Of a stretch of DNA of 64,000 nt, positions 48,840 to 60,560 are shown one piece after another (position 1 is the first letter of the stretch; the number at the start of each line of letters is the position of its first letter). This DNA is from Delphinus delphis. Lineage: Eukaryota; Chordata; Mammalia; Artiodactyla; Delphinidae. Below the pieces are notes generated by a model. The model saw only the letters and a list, made by a program, of their open reading frames with translations. It was not told the origin of the DNA and did not search any database. A program made the translations under genes and the position numbers. Where the stretch lies: assembly GCF_949987515.2 (NCBI RefSeq), contig NC_082692.2:87429488-87493487 (forward strand), written 5' to 3'.

Positions 48840-49611
48840 ACAACAAAATTTTTTTTATTCCTTTAAGTAACAATGGAAAATAAGCCTTTTTTCCTTCTTT
48901 TCTCTAATATTCGCCCATGAATTAGAATATACCAAACACAAATTTAAAATAATCCTGAGTGTCATTTATTACTTATCACTTTAGTTCAAGAATAGTGAAG
49001 TTAACCACTGACACTGCTGACCAAGTCCTACTTGCTAAATAATAACACGGGATAGTGAAAGCTGAATGGGACCTGTTTAGGCCGTGGCCTGGGCTTTAAC
49101 CATCTCTTCCAACACCGGTTGTCTACTATTATTATGTGACAAGCTCTGGTCATTACTTGACATTTATTCCAGCAAATCCAGCCCCTGCCATTGTCAATCA
49201 GTCTACAGTAGTGACTGCCTTTATGGCTCCTGCTGTGTGCCACGTCCAGTGTCCACTGGGTTCTGGGAGAGACACCAAAGAAGAGGCCATTTACGGCTCT
49301 GCTGAGGGTGAATCAAGCTCTCAGAGGGAAGGCTCAAGGAGAAGGGCTGATTCCTACAGCACAGAAAGGCCTTAAACATTCTCATTTTTCATGGGACTAA
49401 GGAAAAAAGCCCACAATTTCAAGGCTTTTCTACAAAGAGATGCGCTCTGAAAGATAATACACAGCTCTGAAGGGTGAATACGGAGGGTACAGGGACCCCT
49501 CCACCAACTTCCCACACTCCTTTCTCTAAGTGACAAAGTTGTGGGGCATGGCTGGCTGTTAGAGACTGAGGTAGGGGAGGTATTGATTTACTTTACTTCC
49601 TTGCACTGCAA
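48840..49611 (-). other. 3'-transduced non-L1 segment
   Basis: Sequence between the L1 3' end and the terminal poly(A), inside the target-site duplications. The minus strand has AATAAA at 48854-48859, 14 nt before the poly(A) run, as expected of a read-through transcript cleaved at a downstream signal. I recognise no gene or repeat in it. Short open frames on both strands (for example 49028-49243, minus) have no known domain. It should match unique DNA next to the source L1. Confidence 0.85.
48854..48859 (-). promoter_or_regulatory. Poly(A) signal AATAAA used by the transduced transcript
   Basis: Reverse complement TTTATT on the plus strand, 14 nt upstream of the 13-A tail on the element's sense strand. 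The L1's own A-rich terminus near 49612-49629 was evidently bypassed. Confidence 0.75.
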
Positions 49612-49984
49612 TTTTATTTATTTTTTAATAGATCTTTATTGGAGTATAATTGCTTCACAATACTGTGTTAGTTTCTGTTGCACAACAAAGAGAATCAGCC
49701 CTATGCATACACATGTCCTCATAACCCCTCCCTCTTGAGCCTCCCTCCCACCCTCCCTATCCCACCCCTCTAGGTGGTCACAAAGCACTGAGCTGATCTC
49801 CCTGTGCTGTGCGGCTTCTTCCCACCAGCCAACTATTTTACATTCGGTAGTGTATATATGTCGATGCTACTCTCACTTCGCCCCAGCTTCGCCCTCCCAA
49901 CTCATGTCCTCAAGTCCATTCTCTACGTCTACCTCTTTATCCCTGCCCTGCAACTAGGTTCATCAGTACCTTTTTTTTTTTTTT

Positions 49985-52900
49985 AAGATTCCACATATAT
50001 GCGTTAGCATACCGTATCTGTTCTTCTGACTTAGTTGACTCTGTATGACAGACTGTATGTCCATCCACCTCACTACAAATAACTCAATTTCATTTCTTTA
50101 TACGGCTGAGTAATATTCCATTGTATTTATGTGCCACATCTTTTTTTATCCATTCATCTGTCGATGGACATCTAGGTTGCTTCCATGTCCTGGCTATTGT
50201 AAATAGTGCTGCAGTGAATATTGTGGTACACGACTGTTTTTGAATTATGGTTTTGCTCAGGGTATATGCTCAGTAGTGGGATTGCTGGGTCATATGGTAG
50301 TTCTATTTTTAGTTTTTTAAGGAACCTCCATACTGTTTTCCATAGTGGTTATATCAACTTACATTCCCACCAACAGTGCAGGAGGGCTGCCTTTTCACCA
50401 CACCCTTTCCGGCATTTAGTGTGCCTAGATTTTTTTATAATGGCCATTCTGACCAGCGAGAGGTGATACCTCATTGTAGTTTTGATTTGCATTTCTCTAA
50501 TAATTAGTGATGCTGAGCATCTTTTCATGTGCCTCTTGGCCATCTGTTTGTCCTCCTTGGTGAAATACCTATTTAGGTCTTCTGCCCATGTTTTAACTGG
50601 ATTGTTTGTTTTTTTGATATTGAGCTCCATGAGCCTTTTGTATATTTTGTAGATTAATCCTTTGTCTGCTGTTTCATTTGCAAATATTTTCTCCCATTCT
50701 GAGGGTTGTTTTTTTGTCTTGTTTATGGTTTCCTTTGCTGTGCAAAAACTTTTAAGTTTAATTAAGTCCCATTTGTTTATATTTGTTTTTATTTCCATTA
50801 TGCTAGGAGGTGGGTCAAAAAAGATCTTGGGGTGGTTTATGTCAAAGAGTGTTTTTCCTATGTTTTCCTCTAAGAGTTTTATAGTGTCCAGCCTTACATT
50901 TAAGTCTTTAATCGATGTGGAGTTTATCTTTGCGTATGGTGTTAGGGAGCGTTCTAATTTCATTCTTTTGCATGTAGTGGACCGCTTTTCCCGGCACCAC
51001 TTATTGAAGAGGCTGTCTTTTCTACATTGTATGTTCTTGCCTCCTTTGTCATAAATTAGGTGCCCATATGTGTGTGGGTTTATCTCTCAGCATTCTATGC
51101 TGTACCATTGATCTATCTTTCTGTTTGTGTACCAGTACCATACTGTCTTGATTACCGTAGCTTTGTGGTATAGACTGAATTCAGGGAGCCTGATTCCTCC
51201 AACTCCATTGTTCTATCTCAAGATTACTTTGGCTATTCAGGGTCTTTTGTGTTTCCATAGGAACTGTAAAATTTTTTGTTCCAATTCTGTGAAGAATGTC
51301 ATTGGTAGTTTGATAGGCATTGCACTGAATCTGTAAATTGCTTTGGGTAGTATAGTCATTGTCACAATATTGATTTTTCCAATCCAAGAACATAGTATAT
51401 TTCTCCATCTGTTTATGTCATTTTTGATCTCTTTCATCAGTGTTTTATAGTTTTCTGAGTACAAGTCTTTTGCCTCCTTAAGTAGGTTTATTCCTTGGTA
51501 TTTTATTTTATTCGTTTTGTTGCAGTGGTAAATGGGAGTGTTTCCTTAATTTCCCTTTCTGATTTTTTGTTGTTGGTGTATAGGAATGGTAGAGATTTCT
51601 GTGCATTCATTTTGTGTCCTGCAACCTTACCAAATTCATTGATTAGCTCTAGTTTTCTAATGGCATCTTTAGGATTTTCTATGTATAGTAACATGTCACC
51701 TGCAAACAGTGACAGTTTTACTTCTTTTCCAATTTGTATTCCTTTTCTTTCTTTTTCTTCTCTGATTGCCATGGCTAGGACTTCCAAAACTATGTTGAAT
51801 AAGAGTGGCCAGAGTGGACATCCTTGTCTTGTTCCTACTCATAGTGGAAATGCTTTCAGTTTTTCGCCACTGAGTATGATGCTTGCTGTGGGTTTGCCAA
51901 ATATGGCCTTTATTATGTTGAGGTAGTTTCCCTCTATGCCCATTTTCTGGAGAGTTTTTGTCATAAATCAGTGTTGAATTTTGTCAAAAGCTTTTTCTGC
52001 CTCTTTTGAGATGATCATATGGTTTTCATTCCTTAATTTGTTAATGTGGTGTATCACACTGATTGATTTGTATATATTGAAGTATCCTTCCATCCCTGGG
52101 ATAAATCCCACTTGATCGTGGTATATGATCCTTTTAATGTGCTGTTGGATTCTGTTTGCTAGTATTTTGTTCAGGATTTTTGCATCCATGTTCACCAGTG
52201 ATATTGGTCTATAATTTTCCTTTTCTGTGATATCTTTGACTGGTTTTGGTATCAGGGTGATGGTGGCTTCGTAGAATGAATTTGGGAGTGTTTCTCCCTC
52301 TGCAACTTTTTGGAAGAGTTTGAGAAGGATCAGTGTTAGCTCTTCTTTAAATGTTTGATAGAATTTACCTGTGAAAGCATCTGGTCCTGGACTTTTGTTT
52401 GTAGGAAGATTTTTATTTACAGTTTCACTTTCATTACGTGATATGTCTGTTTATATTTTCTAATTCTTCCTGGTTCAGCCTTGGAAAATTGTACCTTTCC
52501 AAGAATTTGCCCATTTCTTCATGGTTGTCCATTTTATTGGCATATAGTTGTTTGCAGTAGTCTCTTATAATCCTTTGTATTTCTGCAGTGTCAGTTGTGA
52601 TTTCTCCTTTTTCATTTCCAATTTTATTGATGTGCATCCTCTCCCTTCTTTTCTTGATGAGTCTGGCTAATGGTTTATCAATTTTGTTTATCTTCTCAAG
52701 AAACAGCTTTTAGTTTTATTGATCTTTGTTATTGTTTTCTTCGTTTCTATTTATTTCTGCTCTGATCTTTATGATTTCTTTCCTTCTACTGACGGGGTTT
52801 TCTTTGCTCTTCTTTCTCTAGTTGTTTTAAGTGTAGGGTTAGATTGTTTATTTGAGATTTTTCTTGTTTCTTGAGGTGGGATTGAATTGCTATCAATTTC

Positions 52901-53735
52901 CCTCTCAGAACTGCTTTTGCTGCGTCCCATAGGTTTTGGGTTATTGTGTTTTCATTGTCATTTTTTTCTATGTATTTTTTAAATTTATTCTTTGATTTCT
53001 TCAGTGATCTCTTGGTTTTTTAGTAGTGCACTGTTTAGCCTCCATGTATTTGTGTTTTTTACAGTTTTTTTCCTTTATTTCCAATCTCATAGCATTGTGG
53101 TCAGAAAAGATTCTTGATATGATTTCAATTTTCTTAAATTATCCCAGGCTTGATTTGTGACCCAAGATATGATCTATCCTGGAAAATGTTCCATGTGCAT
53201 TTGAGACGAAAGTGTTTGCTGCCACTTTTGGGTAGAATGTTCTATAAATATCAATTAAAGCTATCTGATCTATTGTGTCATTGAAAGCTTGTGTTTCCTT
53301 ATTTATTTTTTGTTTGGATGACTTGTCCATGGGTGTAACTGGGGTGTTAAAGTCCCCTACTATTATTGTGTTATTGTCGATTTCTCCTTTCATGGTTGTT
53401 AGCATTTACCTTATGTACTGAGGTGCTCCTATTACAGGTGCATAAACATTTATGATTGTTATATCTTCTTGGATTGATCCTTTGATCATTCTGTAGTGTC
53501 CCTCCTTATCTCTTGTTAACAGTCTTTATTTTAAAGTCTATTTTATCTGATATGAGTATTGCTACTCTAGTTTTCTTGTGATTTCCATTTGCATGGAATA
53601 TCTTTTTCCATCCCTTCACTTTCAGTCCATATGTGTCCCTAGGTCTGAAGTGGGTCTCTTGTAGACAGCATATATATATAGGTCTTCCTTCTGTATCCAT
53701 TCAGCCAGTCTGTGTCTTTTGGTTGGGGCATTTAA
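49985..53735 (-). pseudogene. LINE-1 ORF2 (endonuclease/reverse transcriptase) remnant
   Basis: The family product nicks target DNA and reverse-transcribes L1 RNA. Going down the minus strand: endonuclease motifs LQETHF (53506-53700) and GDFNTPVTPMD plus SRIDHILGHK (53139-53405); reverse transcriptase start [11 protein letters not shown] (51968-52195); active-site block (51503-51787); and a C-terminal Cys/His region with C-X3-C spacing and HCWWEC (50349-50963, 204 codons). Key breaks: the AEKAFD block reads KEAEKAFD instead of the usual IDAEKAFD, so the first catalytic Asp is Glu (codon 52001-52003). FADD reads FAGD (codon 51698-51700). A stop follows KIQH at 51968-51970. Several frameshifts separate the pieces, so no functional protein is possible. 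Confidence 0.92.
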
Positions 53736-53799
53736 TCCATTTACATTCAAGGTTCTTATCGATATGTATGTTCCTATTACCATTTTCTTAACTGTTTTG

Positions 53800-54718
53800 G
53801 GTTTGTTTTGTGGGTCTTTTTCTTCTCTTGTGTTTTCTACTTATAGAAGTTTCTTTAGCATTTGTTGTGAAGCTGGTTTGGTGGTGCTGAATTCTCTTAG
53901 CTTTTGCTTGTCTGAAAAGTTTTTGACTTCTCCATCGAATCTGAATGAGAACTTTGGTGGGTTGAGTAATCTTGGTTTTAGAGTTTTCTCTTTCATCACT
54001 TTAAGTGTATCCTGCCACTCCCTACTGGCCTGCAGAGTTTCCACTGAAAAATCAGCTGATAACTTTATGGGGATTCCTTTGTGTGTTATTTTTTTTTCCC
54101 TTGCTGATTTTAATATTTTTTCTTTGCATTTAATTTTTGTTAGTTTGATTAATATGTCTTGGTGTGCTTTTCCTAGGGTTTATCCTGTATGGGAGTCTCA
54201 GTGCTTCCTGGATTTTGGTGACAACTTCCTTTCCCATGTTAGGTAAGTTTTTGACTATAATCTCTTCAAATATTTTCTCAGACCCTTTCTTTTCCTCTTC
54301 TTCTGGGTCCCCTATAATTCGAATGTTGATGCATTTAGTATCGTCCCAGAAGTCTCTGGGATTGTCTTCAATTCGTTTCATTCTTTTTTTTTTTAATTAT
54401 GCTCCTTGGCAGTTAATTCCACATTTTGTCTTCCAGCTCACTTTGCTCTTCTGTCTCAGTTTTTCTGTTATTGATTCCTTCTGGTGTATTTTTCATTTCA
54501 GTTATTGTGTCATTCATCTCTGTTTGTTTGTTCTTTAGTTCTTCTAGACCTTTGTTAAACATTTCTTGTATTTTCTTAATCTGTGCTTCCATTCTAGTCC
54601 CAAGATTCTGGATCATGTTTACTATCATTACTCTGAATTCTTTTTCAGGTAGATAGCCTATTTCCTCTTCAGGTATTTGGTCTTGTAGGTTTTTACCTTG
54701 CTCCTTCATCTGTGACAT
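53800..54718 (-). pseudogene. LINE-1 ORF1 (RNA-binding chaperone) remnant
   Basis: ORF1p coats L1 RNA as a coiled-coil trimer. The minus strand shows the charged coiled-coil part at 54413-54718 (MSQMKEQ…, many E/K/Q/L), the RRM start at 54130-54381 (INIRIIGDPEEEEK), and the C-terminal domain at 53841-54044 (METLQASREWQDTLK… through FSDKQKLREF). The three parts are in different frames, so ORF1 is broken by at least two frameshifts. The plus-strand open frames here are antisense shadows. Confidence 0.9.
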
Positions 54719-54898
54719 ATTTTTTGCTGTCTCTCTTTTTTTTTTTTTTTTATGAGTGGGATTGTGTTCCTGTCTTACTGTTTATTTGGCCTGTGGCTTC
54801 CAACACTGGAGTTTGTAGGCTATTGGGTAGAGCTGGGTCTTGGTGCTGAGATGAGGAACTCCAGGAGACCTCACTCCGATGAATATGCCTTGGGGTCT

Positions 54899-55020
54899 GA
54901 GGTTCTCTGTTAGTCCAGTGGTTCAGACTCAGAGCTCCCACTGCAGGAGCTTCGGCCCCACCCTGGGCTTGTGAACCAAGATCCCACAAGCCACATGGGG
55001 TGGCAAAAAAAAAAAAAAGA
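54899..55020 (+). mobile_element. CHR-like tRNA-derived SINE piece inside the L1 5' UTR
   Basis: TTAGTCCAGTGGTTCAGACT, AGAGCTCCCACTGCAGGAGC, CCAAGATCCCACAAGCCAC and an A tail of 14. It lies antisense to the L1, between the 5' UTR and ORF1. I find no convincing target-site duplication, so it may have been part of the L1 lineage before insertion. Confidence 0.75.
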
Positions 55021-55818
55021 GAACAATAACAAAGTAAAAAATAAAACGAGACTAGGAAAATAACAGATATGTTAAACAGAATATAAAAATAAAAATATAG
55101 ATGAATCAACAACTGGAGGGTCCATCAGTATCACAGTAGTAAAAAAGAGGAGGAGGGAAAAGAAAAAAAAACAAAGTGGGGGGAAGGCCTTGGCTGTGGA
55201 GGGTGGGGCCTAAGCAAGGGTGAGGTTGGGTTGGTGGGTGGGGCCAATGCTCAGGATCCACAGGCCCTGGAGGCTGTGCGGGGCGGGGCTGAGGCTCAAG
55301 GAACAGAAGGGGCCAGGCGTGTCCCCCACCCCTGGTCTCAGAGGGCGGGGGACTCACCTGGGAGCCCAGCAGGCTTCCTGGGCTTGACTGGGCGGGGCAT
55401 ACACCCTCTGCTCCTCTCCAGCTCCTCCCACCTGCCTCTCCTGCTCTCCCCGGCCTCCCCTTCTGTGTCCCCAAGGACCCACATGGCCTGGATGGGGATC
55501 TGGAGGGCAGAGGACTGGCCTGGGAGCTCAGCAGCCTCCCCAGCCCGAGTAGGCCAGGTGATGCCCTCCACTCCTCTCCCACTCTTCCTAGAGAGTCCCT
55601 CCCGCCTGCCTCTCCTGATCTCCCAGGCCTCAGGGGTGCTGATCCTGTCTGGCCTTCACTTCTCCTCCCCCCTCAGTCCCCCTATGTCCTACTGGTTCAC
55701 TTTGGGGTTCCTCCTGTCTTCTTGGGCGTCAGAGTCCCCCACCAGCGGCCCGCAAGCTCTCTAGTTGTGTGGAGACTCTAACTCTGCGTCTTCCCACACC
55801 GCCATCTTGAGTCCACCC
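55021..55818 (-). promoter_or_regulatory. LINE-1 5' UTR, GC-rich, with a ~162-bp internal duplication
   Basis: The L1 5' UTR holds the internal Pol II promoter in this family. It is the most GC- and CpG-rich stretch of the window. A block starting CCTGGGAGCCCAGCAGG at 55357 is repeated in degenerate form from 55519 (CCTGGGAGCTCAGCAG). Both blocks go on to a CACCTGCC/CGCCTGCC-TCTCCTG string. It ends at 55818 with the canonical L1 start. The 177-codon plus-strand open frame across it is a composition artefact. Confidence 0.75.
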
Positions 55819-55834
55819 TGTTTTAGGTATTTTC

Positions 55835-56929
55835 ATTATATGAAATTTACCACGTGTCAGAGAAGATTTAATCAATTTAAGTGTTGAACTGGTAGCAGAA
55901 CTTTTACATTTGTAGTAATTCAGAATTAGTAAGGAAAACAGTTCACCAGTGTCTAGTTTTATATGAAGGTGCTCAGGTTGAAATAAAGTGGTATAAAAAG
56001 CGAAACCAACCAACAAACAAAAGTGCTAAAGCATGTAAGTTTAGTCTCCAAATTCCATTCAATTTAAGATTATTTTCTGTCACATACAGTCAATCAGAAC
56101 TTGGTTATAAATAAATTACATATTAGATATTCAACTTTAAGACAATTGTTTCCATGTTGGAACACATATTTCACTATGTAAGTACAAGTTATTTCTACAA
56201 TCAGTCTATACAACTCTATTTAAGTAATATATATAGCTGAAATAGCTGAAATACATAGCATTATTTCAACTATAATCAACCACTAAATATATAATTTTTA
56301 TTGAAAAATATATTTAAAATTTTTGGAAAACAAACTTAAGTTCCTTAATGGTGATGACTTAGTGGCACTATTAGAGTCAAGAATTCCATCAGTAACATAA
56401 TGTAGAGAAAGATCATGCTACTGGATATTGAAAATTTCTGTTATCTTTTAAATTCAGTTCAAACTTATTAAATATTGATTCTATTTTGAACACATGGATT
56501 CTGCACTCTGCATGATCATAGCTGAAAACAGGAAGCAAATACAACTATAAATAAAGACAATAAAGTGAGTTAAGAATAACAATGGACTGAATACAAGTTA
56601 GAGATTACATAGAGAGGAGAAGAGGAAGTGGAGTTGGGGGCTTGGGGTGTCACAGACACTTCACTGAGGAGGGGATTTCTGCAATGCTTAGATGAGGTCA
56701 CATACATAGGGCATATTTAGGAGATTTAATCTAGAGACAAAAGACATACGAAATCTGATTAACTCACTTATAATTCTAGCGTTTCCCAAAGAATCTGGTA
56801 ATTAGATTATATCACACCATAAGTATGAGTTATACTGTTATAAATAAATTCCTTTTTGTTTGTTTTGTTTTGTTTGAGTCTGCAATTCTGGGAAATAATC
56901 TCTTGAAATTTGCATTTATAATAAGAATA
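55835..56929. other. Unique AT-rich sequence
   Basis: Nothing recognised. Its left boundary is the right target-site duplication of the L1. Confidence 0.5.
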
Positions 56930-57150
56930 ACAGCCAACATTTGAGCACTTACTCCAACCTGAGAATTCTTCTAAGCACTTTACATGCATTATCTTGTTTA
57001 ATCCTACAGTATGCTTATGAGGTAAACTCTAACTGCCTCTATTTTGTAAATAAGGAAAATGAAGCACAGATCAATCAATAACTTTCTGAAGCTCACAGGG
57101 CCAAAATCTGAACCCAGTCAGTGTTATTCTACACCTAGTTTTCACCAGAA
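56930..57150 (-). mobile_element. MIR SINE
   Basis: TTCTAAGCACTTTACATGCA, TTATCTTGTTTAATCCTACA, CTATTTTGTAAATAAGG and AAATGAAGCACAGATC are the reverse of MIR, well preserved. Confidence 0.9.
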
Positions 57151-57299
57151 TCTCATACTGTTTCCCCAAAATTAAAATAATAATGGAACTAACGTCTACT
57201 TTGATATTTTCCCAATTGCCATCTTATTTGAGTCCACGTATCACATTGCCATTAAGGGGGCTTAGCCCAGATGATCCTTTGAAAATTATCTCTGCTTTT

Positions 57300-57650
57300 G
57301 TATCTACTACATATCCCACGACCCGGTAATCCCACTTTTAGGATTACACCCATTATAGCCACGTCTTAATACGCTTAACCAAGGCCCATGGCAGCATCAT
57401 TCACGACACTGTCATACTCGAAAACAGCAAAACACCTTTCAGTACTGAAATGGATTTATAATCTGTGGTAGACTCACATAACGGAAGGTGATACAGCAAG
57501 GAGAATAAATAGTTACAACCACACACCATATGGATAAATCTCCCATACAATGTTTGTAAAATAAATCAGACACAAAAGAGTATGTACTATATGAATCCAA
57601 GCGTATTAAGTGGAAAAAGAGGCAAACGAATCTGAGCTGTTCAAAGCCAG
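57300..57650 (+). mobile_element. LINE-1 ORF2 end/3' UTR fragment (L1M-type)
   Basis: CCCACGACCCGGTAATCCCA, CTTTTAGGATTACACCC, GGCAGCATCATTCACGAC, TGGATAAATCTCCCATACAA, and ATCAGACACAAAAGAGTATG then TACTATATGAATCC follow the sense strand of the L1M ORF2 C-terminus and beginning of the 3' UTR. Confidence 0.82.
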
Positions 57651-57780
57651 GGCTTTTAAGTACCCTGATAATGTCCTCTTTAAAAAACTATAGGTGTTGA
57701 TTACATGGATGTTTTTACTCTGAAAAAACTCACTGTGTTCTTCATTTATGACATGTATACTTTTCTCTATATTATACTTT

Positions 57781-57995
57781 TTTTTTGTTTTTTTGGTTTT
57801 TTTTGCATTACGTGGGCCTCTCACTACTGTGGCCTCTCCCGTTGCAGGGCACAGGCTCCAGACGCGCAGGCTCAGCAGCCATGGCTCACGGGCCCAGCCG
57901 CTCCGCGGTATGTGGGATCTTCCCGGATGGGGGAATGAACCCGTGTCCCCTGCATCGGCAGGCGGACTCTCAACCACTGCACCACCAGGGAAGCC
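57781..57995 (-). mobile_element. CHR-2-type tRNA-derived SINE
   Basis: Reverse-oriented full-length copy with an impure poly(T). Perfect 16-bp target-site duplications CTCTATATTATACTTT at 57765-57780 and 57996-58011. Confidence 0.97.
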
Positions 57996-58131
57996 CTCTA
58001 TATTATACTTTGAAAACAAGTTTTTAAATCAAATGATAGAATTCATCGACCACTGAACAGAGTAGCTATTCAACAAACATGGAAGAAATACCAAAAATTA
58101 AACATTGTCTTATTTCATCGAAAACACAGGT

Positions 58132-58171
58132 TTGGATATCCAACTTCATTATTGGATATCCAACTTCATAT
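58132..58171. repeat. ~20-bp tandem duplication
   Basis: TTGGATATCCAACTTCAT occurs twice in succession. Each unit contains the palindrome TTGGATATCCAA. Confidence 0.85.
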
Positions 58172-60437
58172 TTAGCCCTCCAACCATAAGATTATTTAAG
58201 TAGACATTTTATATAATCTTTAAGTGAAATAAGCTAAGAATTTCACCTTTCTGGTTTGGATCTGGGAAGAGGGTAGTAAGTACACATGAGCCTAACAGTC
58301 TTATCAGTAAAACAGGGCAAATGTTTTTGGGATGGGAGCAGGGGGGTGAGCAGGAAACAGGAGAAGCAAATCAAAGTCTTCAAAACAATTTTGGAGCCCA
58401 CTTACTAATGGGGTGTGGCACCAAAGTCTCTCCAGAAATAGTAAAGATAGCCTAGCCAGGCATGAGTCTATAAAGGAGTGAAGGAGGCTTTCCCTGGCTA
58501 TGACTGCAGGGTCAAAGTCAAGTGTGAAGGGTTGCAATAAAAAGTAACAGTTGCAGTAAACGGTGGTTCCAGGCACAATCCACCGTAACCATCTTAAACT
58601 GTGTTCTGTTCCCCTGTTGGTCTTTTCAACAACAAACTATAACCGCCTTTAAAGCCACTGAAAAATCTCCACATATTAGAAGTTCGATATATGACTATAT
58701 CTAGAGCCAAGCAGTTATAGGGGCATTGACTTTGCTATTCTTCCCCCACTAAAGCCTCGTGACAAAGCGCAAAAGTCTATCAGTCCTTCCATAGACTGTT
58801 CACGTGAAATATTTAGAGGGGTCAAACGTTTGCAGCTGTTTAGTATGAAAATGTGAATCGCTGTGCTGAAGCACATAAACTACCATTACAAGTTAGAAAA
58901 TCTTAATAAATTATTGGACACAAATTGTGTAGCCTGTGGCTCTTCTAGATGATGAAATAGCTCTTCTGTCGGGCTTGGCCAGTCATCTACTCACTGGTAG
59001 AAGATAAATAAGCAGACTAATTTTATCTCCTCCTTAATCTGTAATTAAGTTAGGGAGCAGCATATATGATTTGGGACTAGAATCCATTTTATCTCCCAAC
59101 ATCAGAATGGTAAATCCCTTCATTAACAGAAACAGGCCATGGTACAGTTATTAAAGTTATTATGTTATATCGGATGTTTGTTTCAGATTGCAGTTACGCG
59201 TGAAGGGGCAGCATAGGATGCTTTGACGACCTTTAGAAATTCTTCTGATTAAGTGCTGTTGTACTTCATTATGACATTTCCCTCCTTGTACTACCAGATT
59301 TGATGTGTATGGCTTAATAATGCAAGTAGACACGAATGTTAATAACTTCACAGTTCATTGGCTTTGCTATTTTTTAACGCACATGAAATTTCGTACAAGT
59401 TGCGCTGGCTGGAGGCTTACGTGAATCATATAAATTAGTGGGTAACAAAAGAACATATTAGCATGTGTAAGCCTAGATGCACGAATTTTGTACTAACCAT
59501 TTTAGTATGTACTACAATTTTTCCACCCTCAAGGTAAAAAGCCTTCCAGTTTTCAACCAACACCATAATTGAATTGGTTCTCTTTCTGCCTAAGGATGAC
59601 AACTGTACACTGATGGAATCTTTATTAGGTTCCTAGGATTATACCGATGGTACTGGTTTTTCAAGTCAAACAACTCCACTCAGGGAAAGGGGTATTACAA
59701 CAAAATCATGAGGAAAAAAAAAAAGTTAAATTTGTCGTTTAGGGTTGAAAATGCCTGATTAATTACTATTTTCAAAATAAGCTGAATAGGTAGCTGATAA
59801 TTGATTCTCAGGAGAAATAGCCACACACTGAGAAGGATGTGAAACGTAAAACTTCACAGAGCGTAACTGGCCCCAAACCATAGCTATGTTTCACACTAGG
59901 TGGTGTTTTGTTATTTTCTGATGAATGCATTTTTCAGTTAGTGTTTGAAATCAGAATTTTAGGAATCATAAGATAGAACCTTTCTTTTTATAGCTGAGAA
60001 TTTTGTGTCACCTTATTATTTTTTTTAAATAGGATTTAAATCAACAATTTCATACCAAGTTTTAAATATGCTGCACTTGATCTGAATAGTATTCTGACAG
60101 TGACCTGAAAGAAAAGCTTCAGATGCCCTAAAATTAAAAACTCTTAAGTTACACACAGGACATTAGAGATAAGCTAGATAGGCCCTTGTGTTTTGAACAA
60201 TGAATCTGAAATTTTGAAAAAAAAAATCAGAATCCTATGTAGTACAACCAGGTCATTTTGATGGGTTCTTGTGTATATTATCAGATCTTTCTGTCACCTT
60301 GGGTTTCTGGCTGAAATTTGGGAGAAGAGTTGCTGATCATAAGGAAGAATTGAAGAATAAAGAGAATCACCGGAAACGAAGCAAATTCATGTGATTTTCT
60401 TGATTACAAGCCACACAAAGAGACTCTAGCTGATAAC
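58172..60437. other. Unique sequence, over 2 kb, no gene recognised
   Basis: No family assigned and no coding signal. An A run lies near 59713. Confidence 0.5.
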
Positions 60438-60486
60438 CACATACGCGTGTGTATACACACACACACACTCATATAAGCACACACAA
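60438..60486. repeat. (CA)n/(TG)n compound microsatellite
   Basis: ACACACACACACAC preceded by CGCGTGTGTATA and followed by AAGCACACACAAG, so the two arms are nearly complementary. Confidence 0.85.
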
Positions 60487-60560
60487 GTCAACTGGAAGAA
60501 AAAAGGATAATTCTCATAATCAAAAGAAGAATAACTTCCTTTCTTAAAAAAAAGAAGATG

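Larger units (their letters stand above)
48827..55818 (-). mobile_element. Near full-length LINE-1 with 3'-transduced flank
   Basis: A whole retrotransposition event in reverse orientation. The 5' end at 55818 (the plus strand reads GCCATCTTGAGTCCACCC, the usual L1 start reversed) is followed by a GC-rich 5' UTR, ORF1 and ORF2 remains, and a 3' UTR ending near 49612 at an A-rich tail. About 770 bp of non-L1 DNA then follow, ending in AATAAA and a 13-base A tail (T run 48827-48839). The 16-bp duplications TGTTTCAGGTATTTTC (48811-48826) and TGTTTTAGGTATTTTC (55819-55834, one mismatch) flank the whole unit, not the L1 alone. The target boundary TTTTC|AT is of L1-endonuclease type. Frameshifts, stops and active-site changes show it is now inactive. 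Confidence 0.93.

Noticed and set aside
53719..54246. 175-codon plus-strand open frame
   Set aside because: Antisense shadow of the LINE-1 ORF1/ORF2 remnants.
55231..55764. 177-codon plus-strand open frame and CpG-rich block, as a gene or CpG-island promoter
   Set aside because: The block is the GC-rich 5' UTR of the minus-strand LINE-1, so few stops and many CpGs are expected.
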